Part shown: piece by piece, positions 46,312 to 54,194 of the stretch | Layout of the letters: each line of letters begins with the position of its first letter | How positions within the stretch are numbered: position 1 is the first letter of the stretch | Assembly: GCA_947499955.1 (NCBI GenBank) | Contig: CANMQI010000015.1 | Span: forward strand, 1 to 64,000 | Direction of reading: 5' to 3' | Length of the DNA stretch: 64,000 bases | Origin: an uncultured Granulosicoccus sp. | GTDB lineage: Bacteria > Pseudomonadota > Gammaproteobacteria > Granulosicoccales > Granulosicoccaceae | Position numbers and translations under genes: made by a program | The notes under the pieces: model-generated | Told to the model about the DNA's origin: nothing | Databases searched by the model: none | What the model saw: the letters and a program-made list of their open reading frames with translations, nothing else

Positions 46312-47130
46312 ATGAGTCTTGTCTGCATCATCACCGCCCTGCCCGCCGAATCACGCGTCTTCATCGACGCCCTGAAGCTGCGCCATGTACCGCTTCGCGG
46401 GTTGCGACTGTATGCCAGTGAGCACTATCTGCTGCTGCAGAGCGGCATTGGCAAACTCAACGCCGCCTCGGCCACGGCGGCCTTGCTGCAGACGCGACCG
46501 GATGTCACGGCCGTGATCAACGCCGGCATTGGCGGTGGCAAGGCTGAGCTGGGATCTGTTCACCTGGCTCACCAGATTCAGGACGCGGCCAGCGGCCGGC
46601 AATGGTATCCACACCTGCCACCTCAGAGAACGGTGGGTCACATGCCCAGCTGCAGCATCCACACCCTCGACAAGCCTGACAGCGCCTACACCGACGGGGT
46701 GCTGTTCGACATGGAGGCGGCCGGCATCTTCAGCGCAGCCAGCACCTACCTGTCCACCGAGGCCGTGCATGCCGTCAAGGTGATATCGGACAACCCGGAA
46801 CAGGGGCTCGACGCCATCACCCCGGAGCTGGCCACCCAGCTGATGCAAGCCAGCCTGCCTGCTGTCCGGCAACTGAGTGACTGGCATCGAGCAGCGGGGC
46901 GGCATGGCAATGACGACTCCGCCATCGAGCAATACCATCAGGACATCATAGCGGTGGTGCGCCACAGCGTCAGTGACGCTCATCAGCTGCGCCGTCTGTT
47001 GCAGCAGCACCAGACCCTTACCGGAAAGACACCCGAGCCGCAGCAACTGCTGCCATTGGCCACCGCCCGCAAGATTCGCCTTCATCTGCAGAACGCCGTT
47101 CAGGCTGCACCACTGCGCTACGAGCTCTGA
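46312..47130 (+). CDS. MTA/SAH nucleosidase-like phosphorylase-superfamily protein
   Basis: 272 residues from the ATG at 46312. The nucleoside phosphorylase fold is clear: ITALPAE (Glu13, equivalent to Glu12 of E. coli MTAN), SGIGKLNA, VINAGIGGG, DMEAAGIF (Glu135, ribose contact) and VKVISD (Asp160, catalytic). So the key residues for N-ribosidic cleavage are kept. The middle is shorter than in MTAN, and an extra helical tail of about 80 residues is added. It lies 6 bp before the radical-SAM SPL-like gene, suggesting that it removes 5'-deoxyadenosine made by that enzyme. This is inference. Confidence 0.85.
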   Translation: MSLVCIITALPAESRVFIDALKLRHVPLRGLRLYASEHYLLLQSGIGKLNAASATAALLQTRPDVTAVINAGIGGGKAELGSVHLAHQIQDAASGRQWYPHLPPQRTVGHMPSCSIHTLDKPDSAYTDGVLFDMEAAGIFSAASTYLSTEAVHAVKVISDNPEQGLDAITPELATQLMQASLPAVRQLSDWHRAAGRHGNDDSAIEQYHQDIIAVVRHSVSDAHQLRRLLQQHQTLTGKTPEPQQLLPLATARKIRLHLQNAVQAAPLRYEL

Positions 47131-47136
47131 GGCCCC

Positions 47137-48120
47137 ATGGATACTGTCTATATCGAGCGTGAGGTGCAATCGCACCCCCGCACCGAGCGCATCTGTCAAC
47201 GCTACCCGAACGCCCGGCACATCCTCATCGAGCGACATACCGATGTCTTCAACGCTCGTTCTCAGGACTTCCGCCAGCAGAAATCCAACCCCGCCCTGAT
47301 ACTCGCTCACAAGGCTGGCAAACGAATACACGCGACACCACCGGGCTACCACGTGGGCGGCCAGCACAACTACTACTTCTCGCACATGCTCAACTGCGTG
47401 TATGACTGCCGCTACTGCTTCCTGCAGGGCATGTACCAATCGGCCAATCACGTGGTGTATGTCAACAGCGAGGATTTCATGCAGGACATAACAAGCACCG
47501 CAGCCCGGCACGACACCGACAGCTGGTTCTTTTCAGGCTACGACTGCGACTCTCTGGCCCTGGACCCGATAACGCGCTTCGTCGACGACTGCCTGGAGCA
47601 CTTCGAACAGCTGCCGCATGCCTGGCTGGAACTGCGTACCAAGAGCACCCAGATTCGCCCACTGCTTGCCCGTGCGCCTCTTCCCAATGTGGTGGTCGCC
47701 TACAGCCTGTCGCCACAGGCTATCGTGGCCGCCGAGGAACATGGGACACCGTCACTGGCAAAACGCCTCGATGCCCTGCAGCGCCTTCAGGCCCATGGCT
47801 GGAAAGTCGGGCTGCGCTTCGACCCCCTGCTGTATGCCGAGAACTTCGAAGAACTCTACGGTGAGTTGTTCGATACCGTATTCGCCGCACTGGATATCGC
47901 CGCCGTGCATTCGGTCAGTCTCGGCGTCTTTCGCCTGCCCAAGGGCTTTCACAAGAAGCTGCTACGCCTGTATCCGAAAGCCAGACTACTGGCAGCGCCG
48001 ATCGAGCCGCGTGAGGGCATGATGACCTACCCGGAAGAGACCGAAAGGCGCATGCGCCACTTTTGCCAGTCACGACTCGACACGGCCATTCGGCCCGATC
48101 AGTTCTTTCCCTGCAGCTGA
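47137..48120 (+). CDS. SPL-like radical SAM protein
   Basis: 327 residues, of the spore photoproduct lyase-like family. The cluster-binding CxxxCxxC is C87, C91 and C94 (NCVYDCRYCFLQ). A further Cys137 in YDCDSLALDPIT lies where Bacillus SPL has its hydrogen-donor Cys141, so direct reversal of a thymine lesion is possible. The organism shows no sign of making spores; SPL-like proteins are nevertheless common in Gammaproteobacteria, with unknown targets. It is coupled to the upstream nucleosidase gene. Confidence 0.88.
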   Translation: MDTVYIEREVQSHPRTERICQRYPNARHILIERHTDVFNARSQDFRQQKSNPALILAHKAGKRIHATPPGYHVGGQHNYYFSHMLNCVYDCRYCFLQGMYQSANHVVYVNSEDFMQDITSTAARHDTDSWFFSGYDCDSLALDPITRFVDDCLEHFEQLPHAWLELRTKSTQIRPLLARAPLPNVVVAYSLSPQAIVAAEEHGTPSLAKRLDALQRLQAHGWKVGLRFDPLLYAENFEELYGELFDTVFAALDIAAVHSVSLGVFRLPKGFHKKLLRLYPKARLLAAPIEPREGMMTYPEETERRMRHFCQSRLDTAIRPDQFFPCS

Positions 48121-48217
48121 TGCTGCTTGCGGCTCCCCTCCCCAGGCCGATGTCCTCGACGAGGGACAGACTGCCCGGAACAATGCTTGTCCAACCATCA
48201 GAGAACGTGAACGCATC

Positions 48218-48922
48218 ATGAATGAGAAGGGTTGCCTGCTCGTTACCGGAGGAAGTCGCGGCATCGGGCGTGCCTGTTGTGAGGCGCTCGGACAGGCCGG
48301 TTATCGCACGATTTCACTGTCGAGAACTCCACCGAACACGCCACTACCCGGTGACACCCATGTCAGCATCGACCTGTCCGACCTGGACCGCACCACAAGC
48401 CTCATCAAGGCGCTGCTGGTCGAGCACGATATCAACGGCCTGATCTGCAACGCCGGCCGGGGCGACATCGGCTCACTGGAGAACTTCTCCGCACAGCAGA
48501 TACAACAGAGCATCATGCTGAACCTCATCAGCCCTCTCTGCATAGCGCGTCTGTGCCTGCCTGCTCTGCGCCGACAGGTACGCAGCAACATCGTCTTTGT
48601 CGGTTCGACCAGCGCATTGCAGGGTGCGCGCTATGGCAGCGTCTACAGTGCATCGAAGTTCGGCCTTCGAGGCATCGCGCAGTCGCTTGCCCACGAGGTG
48701 GCCAATGCCAACTGTCACGTCGGTATCGTGCAGCCGGGCATGGTACGTACCGGGTTCTTCGATGAACTCGATTTCGAACCTGGCCCGGATGCGGCCCATG
48801 CCCTGCTAGACAGCGATGTCGCCAGCGCAGTACTGAGCATGGTGAGCGCTCCGGATCATGCCGTTATCAGCGAACTGGTCGTGCAGCCTCGTCAACACGT
48901 GGTGCAGAAGCGCAAACGCTGA
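48218..48922 (+). CDS. Short-chain dehydrogenase/reductase
   Basis: 234 residues, single Rossmann fold. NAD(P)-binding TGGSRGIGRA, NAG region (ICNAGRG), Ser in FVGSTSAL and YSASKFGLRG with Tyr and Lys of the catalytic site. The substrate cannot be read from sequence. It follows the SPL-like gene on the same strand by 97 bp but is probably separate. The SDR reading frame is intact. Confidence 0.93.
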   Translation: MNEKGCLLVTGGSRGIGRACCEALGQAGYRTISLSRTPPNTPLPGDTHVSIDLSDLDRTTSLIKALLVEHDINGLICNAGRGDIGSLENFSAQQIQQSIMLNLISPLCIARLCLPALRRQVRSNIVFVGSTSALQGARYGSVYSASKFGLRGIAQSLAHEVANANCHVGIVQPGMVRTGFFDELDFEPGPDAAHALLDSDVASAVLSMVSAPDHAVISELVVQPRQHVVQKRKR

Positions 48923-49025
48923 ACGGTTCTTCAGCCGCAGGGTGGCATACAATGCAACTTATGCCCTGAGATCGCGGACCTGCCGCGCAAGAAGCCTGAA
49001 CACCTGCTCGATGATCGAACAGTGA

Positions 49026-49052
49026 ATCCCCCGCATCCCCAGTTCGGGGGAT
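49026..49052. other. Strong hairpin upstream of the secreted small protein gene
   Basis: ATCCCCCG and CGGGGGAT form a perfect 8-bp stem around an 11-base loop, 100 bp after the SDR stop and 125 bp before the start of the next gene, in a 254-base gap. It could end SDR transcription or act in the leader of the secreted protein; no T-run is next to it. Confidence 0.5.
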
Positions 49053-49176
49053 ACAACTTTGATGCGACTTTCAGCACAATCAATTCCAGTTTGACGGGAA
49101 GACATCGTTTCCGGCAAACACGGTAATTTCATGTGCCAACTCCGTTCAAACACTCACTGAAAAAGGAATCGACATC

Positions 49177-49572
49177 ATGTTCATCAAGAAAATGGCTATC
49201 GCGGCAACCCTGATCATCGGCAGCAGCATGCTCCCCAGCGGCACTGTCATGGCTGATCAGAAATGCAAGTCTGTCAAATTCTCCTTCACCAACCTGATTG
49301 GTGAATCCATCAGGATCTACAAGGTCGGCTACTACGACCTGGAAGACGGGAAGTGGCGAACAAACTCCATCAAGAACACCAAGATGAACGACGGCGCCAC
49401 CAAGACCATAACCGAAACCCTGGAGTACCTCGGCAACGAAAAGATGGGTGATGTCCGCGTCTATTACAAACCGCTTGTCGGCGGCGGCAAGAAATGGTCA
49501 GACAACTACATGCCTCTGCAAGGTATCACTTGCGTCAAGAACCTCTCGGTCCCTTTCGATATCAAGGCGTAG
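49177..49572 (+). CDS. Small secreted Cys/Trp protein, copy 1
   Basis: 131 residues. Sec signal (MAIAATLIIGSSMLPSGTVMA) and a mature part starting ADQKCKSVKFSF. Two Cys, probably joined by a disulfide, flank a beta-rich domain with GKW and KKW Trp sites. The second copy at 57205 shares the pattern CKxVKFxF...KV...GKW...RV...LxGxTxxC and the same length, so they are paralogues. I know no family; no enzyme motifs are seen. It may be a periplasmic or surface binding domain. Good leader AAAAAGGAATCGACATC before the ATG. Confidence 0.8.
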   Translation: MFIKKMAIAATLIIGSSMLPSGTVMADQKCKSVKFSFTNLIGESIRIYKVGYYDLEDGKWRTNSIKNTKMNDGATKTITETLEYLGNEKMGDVRVYYKPLVGGGKKWSDNYMPLQGITCVKNLSVPFDIKA

Positions 49573-49600
49573 ACGACAACTGACACAGTCGCCAGACACC

Positions 49601-49633
49601 ACGTGGGGCCGGAACATCAGCCCGTCCCCACGT
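49601..49633. terminator. Bidirectional-type hairpin between convergent genes
   Basis: ACGTGGGG and CCCCACGT form a perfect 8-bp stem with a 17-base loop between the secreted protein (+) and the histidine kinase (-). A second stem, CTGCCTG with CAGGCAG, follows at 49636-49665. No long T-run. Confidence 0.45.
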
Positions 49634-49684
49634 ATCTGCCTGATGAGGACACTCACGGCAGGCAGTCAATCGATCGACTATCGC

Positions 49685-51559
49685 TCAGGCAATCTGGTAC
49701 TGCTCACACATCTGCGGCAACACCAGTTTCACGGTCACGCCACTGCCGTCAGACTGAATCTGCACATCCGCCCCGATCGTTACCGCGCGCTTCTGCATGT
49801 TGCGAAGCCCCCGGCCCTTGTCGATGCAATCCCCCTTCATACCCAACCCGAAATCCTGCACCAGGATATAAGGATGCCCCTCCTCCACGCCATTGGCTAT
49901 CCGGATGTTTTGTGAGCCTGAATACTTGAGCGAATTGGTGACAGCTTCCTGCACGATACGCAGCACCTGCAGCACACGATGTGGTGTCAGATCGCTCATG
50001 ACAGGGAAATCCACGACATCCCAATGCAGCTTGACGCGTGATTCCCTGAGCGTACTGCAGATTCTCTGGCGGTACATGCCCAGCACCAGACCCAGATCAT
50101 TCTCCACCGGGTCCATCGAATCGATCATCATCCGAAGATCCTGCAAGGCATCCTTGACCGATGACTTCAGTCGCTTCACGTCCACTTTTTCCGCGTCGGT
50201 CATCGATAGAATCGACACCAGATGTGCCCCCATGCCATCATGCATTTCCAGCATGATCCGGTCACGCTCACTGGCAAGCACCTCATTCTTTTCCAATAGC
50301 AGCAATTGCTTGTGCTTCTTTCTCAAGGCGTCCGTACGCTGCGCCACTCGCTGCTCGAGACTGCTGTTCAACACCTCCAGCTCATTACGCGCATTGACGA
50401 AATCGCGAACCAGCTGATAACCGATGAGAAACACGAACGCGGGCGCCGCAATAGCTGTCGACAAACCCGAAAACGCAAGCCCGGGTGTGCTCCAGGCTTC
50501 CATCCAGGACTCGGATGCCAGCAGGGTCAGCATGAACACCGTCAAACAGAGTATGGCGACATCGAATGTCTGAACCCTGACGGTTGAAACAACAGCCATC
50601 AGACAGGCGTAAAGCAACACGCAGATACCAAGCCCCGTCACCAGCAGATAGACAGCTGGCTGATGCTTCCAGAGAAGCAGAATCACTGACACCAGCACCA
50701 ATGCAGCTACCACCCAGGAGGCCTGCTTGCGTTTCAGCCCATTGCCCTCGTGACCTTCATCCACGAACTTGAAAACGGCAATGCACAGCACGAAAAACAG
50801 AACAGTACCGACCCAGGCCGGCAGTTCATAGTCCAGAAAAACGGCATCCGAAATCTCTGCCATGGTCACACCGGACCAGGCGGTACAGACTATGGCATAC
50901 CAGCCATAGGCAGCATCACGCGGCCGATACAGCCAGACCACGCCCATCCCCAGAGCCGTAAAGGCCAGCATGAGTGCAATGATCTTGACCATGGAAACCG
51001 ATCGGAACACATGCATGGAGTAGACATCACTCAGGTCCGACTCCCTGCCCACATAGAATCGATTCAGCCATTCCATGGAGTTGGGTTGAGCACTCACACG
51101 GATATTGACTTCATTGTCACCGCGGACCCACAAGCCAACCGGCACTCGCAGCAGCAAGGGGCGGCGCCCCATGCGCCCCCTGGTCTCATTGGGCCGTAAC
51201 ACACTACCCAGTATCTGATCATTCAGATAAACCGTTGTATCCACCGATATATCGGGAAAATAGATGGCCTGGGGCCGCGAAGGCAGATCCCGGACGGGCA
51301 CCAGTGCGGTATACCAGCCAACATGATGTTCGAAATCGGTATTCCAGGAATGTGGCAATTCGACGACTGAACCGTAGCCCGATTCTGTCAGCGTCTGCAG
51401 GCCGTTGTTGGCGATATGGTGTACCTGACGAACTTCATGGGTACCGTCCGGAAGCTTGTCTTCGTAATTGAAACTCAGCACATTGATGCTCAGGATCGCG
51501 CACAGAAAAAGCCCTGCAGGCAGCACCAGAAACCGCAGTACATTCGTCCGTGTTCTCAC
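49685..51559 (-). CDS. Histidine kinase with sugar-binding-like sensor domain
   Basis: 624 residues, GTG start with GGAGG about 10 bases upstream. Signal/helix at 8-25, then a periplasmic domain of about 155 residues whose pattern (LPHSWNTDF, GWYTALVPV, FPDISVDTTVYLNDQILG) resembles the galactose-binding jelly roll of GH2 enzymes and 7TMR-DISM sensors. Seven hydrophobic helices follow (195-400), then a coiled coil and a HisKA_3 H-box (LEMHDGMGAHLV) with a small ATPase domain (GLGMKGDCIDKGRGLRNM). It is the NarX/LiaS type of kinase. Its partner is the adjacent LuxR-type regulator. The sensed molecule may be a sugar or wall fragment. Confidence 0.9.
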   Translation of the reverse strand: MRTRTNVLRFLVLPAGLFLCAILSINVLSFNYEDKLPDGTHEVRQVHHIANNGLQTLTESGYGSVVELPHSWNTDFEHHVGWYTALVPVRDLPSRPQAIYFPDISVDTTVYLNDQILGSVLRPNETRGRMGRRPLLLRVPVGLWVRGDNEVNIRVSAQPNSMEWLNRFYVGRESDLSDVYSMHVFRSVSMVKIIALMLAFTALGMGVVWLYRPRDAAYGWYAIVCTAWSGVTMAEISDAVFLDYELPAWVGTVLFFVLCIAVFKFVDEGHEGNGLKRKQASWVVAALVLVSVILLLWKHQPAVYLLVTGLGICVLLYACLMAVVSTVRVQTFDVAILCLTVFMLTLLASESWMEAWSTPGLAFSGLSTAIAAPAFVFLIGYQLVRDFVNARNELEVLNSSLEQRVAQRTDALRKKHKQLLLLEKNEVLASERDRIMLEMHDGMGAHLVSILSMTDAEKVDVKRLKSSVKDALQDLRMMIDSMDPVENDLGLVLGMYRQRICSTLRESRVKLHWDVVDFPVMSDLTPHRVLQVLRIVQEAVTNSLKYSGSQNIRIANGVEEGHPYILVQDFGLGMKGDCIDKGRGLRNMQKRAVTIGADVQIQSDGSGVTVKLVLPQMCEQYQIA

Positions 51560-51581
51560 AACAGAATGCCTCCACCTCTAC

Positions 51582-52268
51582 TCAATCATTGTCCATGTGA
51601 ATGAGACCCAGCTGCATGGCTTCGTACACAGCCTCACCGCGTGAGCTCACCGACAGCTTCTTGTAGGTGTTCTTGATGTGAGAGGTAACCGTGTGCACCG
51701 ACAGGTTCAGAAGATTCGCGATTTCATTGTAGGTGAACCCCTTGGCGACCAGCTCGATGACCTCGGTTTCACGTACCGTCAATACAGGTGCGGTACTCGA
51801 TTCATTCTGTTCCACTCTGGTCTTGGGTTGAAAATGCTTGAGCAGATAACGGGCAATGGAGGGGCTGATCGGCGAACCCCCACTCTGCACGTCCAGGATG
51901 GCTTTCGAGATATCATCCGCACCGCCATCCTTCAGAAGATAGCCACTGGCACCTGCCTTGATGGCGTCCAGCACATGTTTCTCGTCACCGAATACCGTAA
52001 TGACCAGCGCAGTCATTGCCGGGTTGCTTGATACTCGTCTGATCAGCTCGATACCATTGCCATCCGGCAGATCCAGATCAGTCAGCAGTATGTCGAAATC
52101 TGCCGAATCGATGACAGCATCGGCTTGCTGTCGCGTCCCTACCGATGCAATGAGTTCCAGAGACCGATTACCCCTGATGACACCAGCCAGGCGTTCGCGG
52201 GTCACCGTATCATCCTCAACCAGAAGTACTCGAAATCGTTGTCCACTCACGGTGTCGCAGGTCCCCAT
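51582..52268 (-). CDS. LuxR/NarL-family response regulator
   Basis: 228 residues. Receiver with LLVEDD, phospho-Asp in ILLTDLDLPDGNG and Lys in YLLKDGG, then a C-terminal GerE-type helix-turn-helix (LTVRETEVIELVAKGFTYNEIANLLNLSVHTVTSHIKN). It is read with the histidine kinase just downstream (22 bp gap), regulator first. A perfect palindrome TACTACC-N6-GGTAGTA lies about 50-75 bp upstream and may be its own binding site. Targets are probably the neighbouring envelope genes, by inference. Confidence 0.94.
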   Translation of the reverse strand: MGTCDTVSGQRFRVLLVEDDTVTRERLAGVIRGNRSLELIASVGTRQQADAVIDSADFDILLTDLDLPDGNGIELIRRVSSNPAMTALVITVFGDEKHVLDAIKAGASGYLLKDGGADDISKAILDVQSGGSPISPSIARYLLKHFQPKTRVEQNESSTAPVLTVRETEVIELVAKGFTYNEIANLLNLSVHTVTSHIKNTYKKLSVSSRGEAVYEAMQLGLIHMDND

Positions 52269-52316
52269 TGGCTTCTGTCACGCTTGCCGTCTAGTGTAAT
52301 AAGCGAAAGACAGACT

Positions 52317-52342
52317 CTCTACTACCCATGTTGGTAGTAGAG
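52317..52342. promoter_or_regulatory. Perfect 10-bp palindrome, candidate regulator site
   Basis: CTCTACTACC and GGTAGTAGAG flank CATGTT with no mismatch. It lies 49-74 bp upstream of the LuxR-type regulator start. GerE-type proteins bind inverted repeats of this size, so autoregulation is plausible; the stem could also act as RNA. Confidence 0.55.
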
Positions 52343-52373
52343 CAGAGACCCGGTGAGCTTTCAGGCAGGAGAA

Positions 52374-52393
52374 TCACGGTTGCAAAACCGTGA
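52374..52393. terminator. 8-bp hairpin downstream of the DUF4384 gene
   Basis: TCACGGTT and AACCGTGA form a perfect stem around GCAA. It is 66 bp past the stop of the minus-strand DUF4384 gene, followed there by TTCTCC. It may end that operon before the regulator gene, or be a second operator. Confidence 0.4.
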
Positions 52394-52458
52394 ACCAATC
52401 GACACTCGATACAGGCGAGCGACAACCGTATGAATTCCGGCCCCTGTCAACAACTACC

Positions 52459-53442
52459 TCACTCGTGACGAAACCATTTGGTCAATACAAGATCGGCTTC
52501 GATCGACTTCAGAACCGTTGATACATACTGGCTCTGTCCACCACTGGACAGCTCCACCTGTTGAGCACTTCCGCTTCGAACACCGGCAATGCCACGCGTG
52601 AGTTTCATCGGTTCTTCGATGGAAATCGGCTCTTTTGCCACCAGTTCCTTGTTGGCTTCATTCAACTGGCTGAAGATCAGTTCGATATCCTTGCGAGGCG
52701 TGAGCGAGAATATGAAGTAGATCTGCTCGACCCCCTTGCTGGCATCCAGGTAGAACCAGTTGTTGCCATTGGGCGCTGAATACGTGATGTCGGCCTCCAG
52801 CGGATTTCTCAGATCAACCAGCTCACTGGGCACCACGGGATCCAGCCGTCCTTTCGAATCGAGCTGTGCAATATAGGCATAACAATCCACGCTGCAACTC
52901 ATCTGCACCTTGTAGTTGTCGTTCTCCGTCAACACGTCGCCGTTTCTTATCGGGATACCCTTGCTTCGCTGCCCCGCAATGACTTCCTGCAGCACATTGA
53001 TCTGAACTTCCAGCGGCGCCTCTCCGCTATCGTACTCACCGTCGAACAGCTCCATATCACCGAAGTAATCATCGGTATCGTTGTAGTCTTCGTCGTACTC
53101 GTCGTCTTCGTAATCCGCATCATCCTCGTAATCTTCGTCGTCATAGTCCTCGTCGTCGTAATCATCATCATCGTAGTCCTCGTCCTCATCCCCGCGCCCC
53201 AGATCTTCGGGAGGTTCGTAGCCTGGAACAAGAGCCTCGGCAAAGGCCGAGATCAGTACCGCGTAGCTCGATCCATACGCTGCCGTCACCTTGGCAATCA
53301 ACGGCAGCGACGACACAGACAGACGCGCCGACGCCATGGCAATCTTTCTGGTTTTTTCCAACTGGACAGCGCTGCAGGAAAGCAAGGTGCTACTGGCCAC
53401 GACAATCGCCAGAATGGTCGCTTTGGGTGCATGAATTCTCAT
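52459..53442 (-). CDS. DUF4384 lipoprotein with acidic Asp/Glu/Tyr tract
   Basis: 327 residues. Signal with lipobox LLSC near residue 23, so lipid anchored. At about 80-135 is a dense Asp/Glu/Tyr run (units like YDDEDYDD), then a DUF4384 domain (about 150-270: NGDVLTENDNYKVQMSCSVDCYAYIAQLDSKGRL). DUF4384 domains occur in caspase-like and OmpA-containing proteins. Near the C-terminus, residues 283-289 read RGIAGVR, the same heptapeptide as in the neighbouring OmpA protein. The start overlaps that gene's stop (ATGA). The acidic tract may bind calcium or cationic partners. Confidence 0.85.
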   Translation of the reverse strand: MRIHAPKATILAIVVASSTLLSCSAVQLEKTRKIAMASARLSVSSLPLIAKVTAAYGSSYAVLISAFAEALVPGYEPPEDLGRGDEDEDYDDDDYDDEDYDDEDYEDDADYEDDEYDEDYNDTDDYFGDMELFDGEYDSGEAPLEVQINVLQEVIAGQRSKGIPIRNGDVLTENDNYKVQMSCSVDCYAYIAQLDSKGRLDPVVPSELVDLRNPLEADITYSAPNGNNWFYLDASKGVEQIYFIFSLTPRKDIELIFSQLNEANKELVAKEPISIEEPMKLTRGIAGVRSGSAQQVELSSGGQSQYVSTVLKSIEADLVLTKWFRHE

Positions 53443-54155
53443 GGATTACGGTTATTCCTGATGCTGACGCGACGATTACGCGCACGTCCTTGGCGAGTGG
53501 AGTTGGAGGATACCGGCTGCCCTTCGCCCATACCAACAGCCTCCAGATGAGAGGGCTCGATGCCATGCTTGACAAGCAGATAGCGCCGTATGGCGTTGGC
53601 CCTGTTGAATGACAACTCACGATTCTCGCGAGCCCCACCCCGATTGTCGGTATGCCCTTCAATCACGAAATGGACATCCGGAAACGTATCACCCAACAGG
53701 GACAGAGCTGTACCAATTTCATCAAGCTGACGATACGAGTCTGCTGGTATGGAATAGGAACCACTGGGAAATACGATGTTGTGAAAATCAACGACAGACG
53801 CCGGGCGCGCAGACTCCGCGGCGACGAGCTCTGGCGATAGAGGCCGAGAAGATATGCCAGTGCCTGAGGCCGCACCCTGGGCAAGTTCGCCAGCAGGCTC
53901 GGTCTTGCCCTTGCGCACACCAGCGATACCGCGTCCCGAATCAGGCGTCGAATTCTGTCCGGCAGTAATACCTCGCGTCGTCGCAGGCCGCTGCTCCAAA
54001 ACGTATTCTCTGGCATAGAATTGCACCAGCTCACTGGCGGATTGCAGCGAATCCGCCAGTGCAACCGCGGTCAGACAAAACATCGGCAGCAAGGCCCGGA
54101 GCAAACAGGACATTGCCATTCTTCCAGCATTCATGATGGTCTGTTGTCTCCTCAT
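53439..54155 (-). CDS. OmpA-family protein with RGIAGVR motif
   Basis: 238 residues; an ATG eight codons in (54134) is an alternative start. Signal peptide (CLLRALLPMFCLTAVALA), then a low-complexity linker with RGITAG at 61 and RGIAGVR at 75-81, then an OmpA wall-binding domain (VIEGHTDNRGG, ARNRRVSIR). It is 39 bp after the YceI-OmpA gene and overlaps the DUF4384 gene by 4 bp, so the three are an operon. The shared motif suggests interaction with, or joint recognition by, a third protein. Confidence 0.88.
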   Translation of the reverse strand: MRRQQTIMNAGRMAMSCLLRALLPMFCLTAVALADSLQSASELVQFYAREYVLEQRPATTRGITAGQNSTPDSGRGIAGVRKGKTEPAGELAQGAASGTGISSRPLSPELVAAESARPASVVDFHNIVFPSGSYSIPADSYRQLDEIGTALSLLGDTFPDVHFVIEGHTDNRGGARENRELSFNRANAIRRYLLVKHGIEPSHLEAVGMGEGQPVSSNSTRQGRARNRRVSIRNNRNP

Positions 54156-54194
54156 CGATTCAGTGACCCCGTAACCGCCAGGCTTGCGATACGA

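Noticed and set aside
46351-47511. Minus-strand open frame of 386 codons
   Set aside because: Covers the nucleosidase and SPL-like genes in reverse; those have clear active-site motifs.
47137-48120. SPL as evidence of a spore-forming host
   Set aside because: SPL-like radical SAM proteins occur in many non-spore-formers, and all other genes point to a Gram-negative Gammaproteobacterium.
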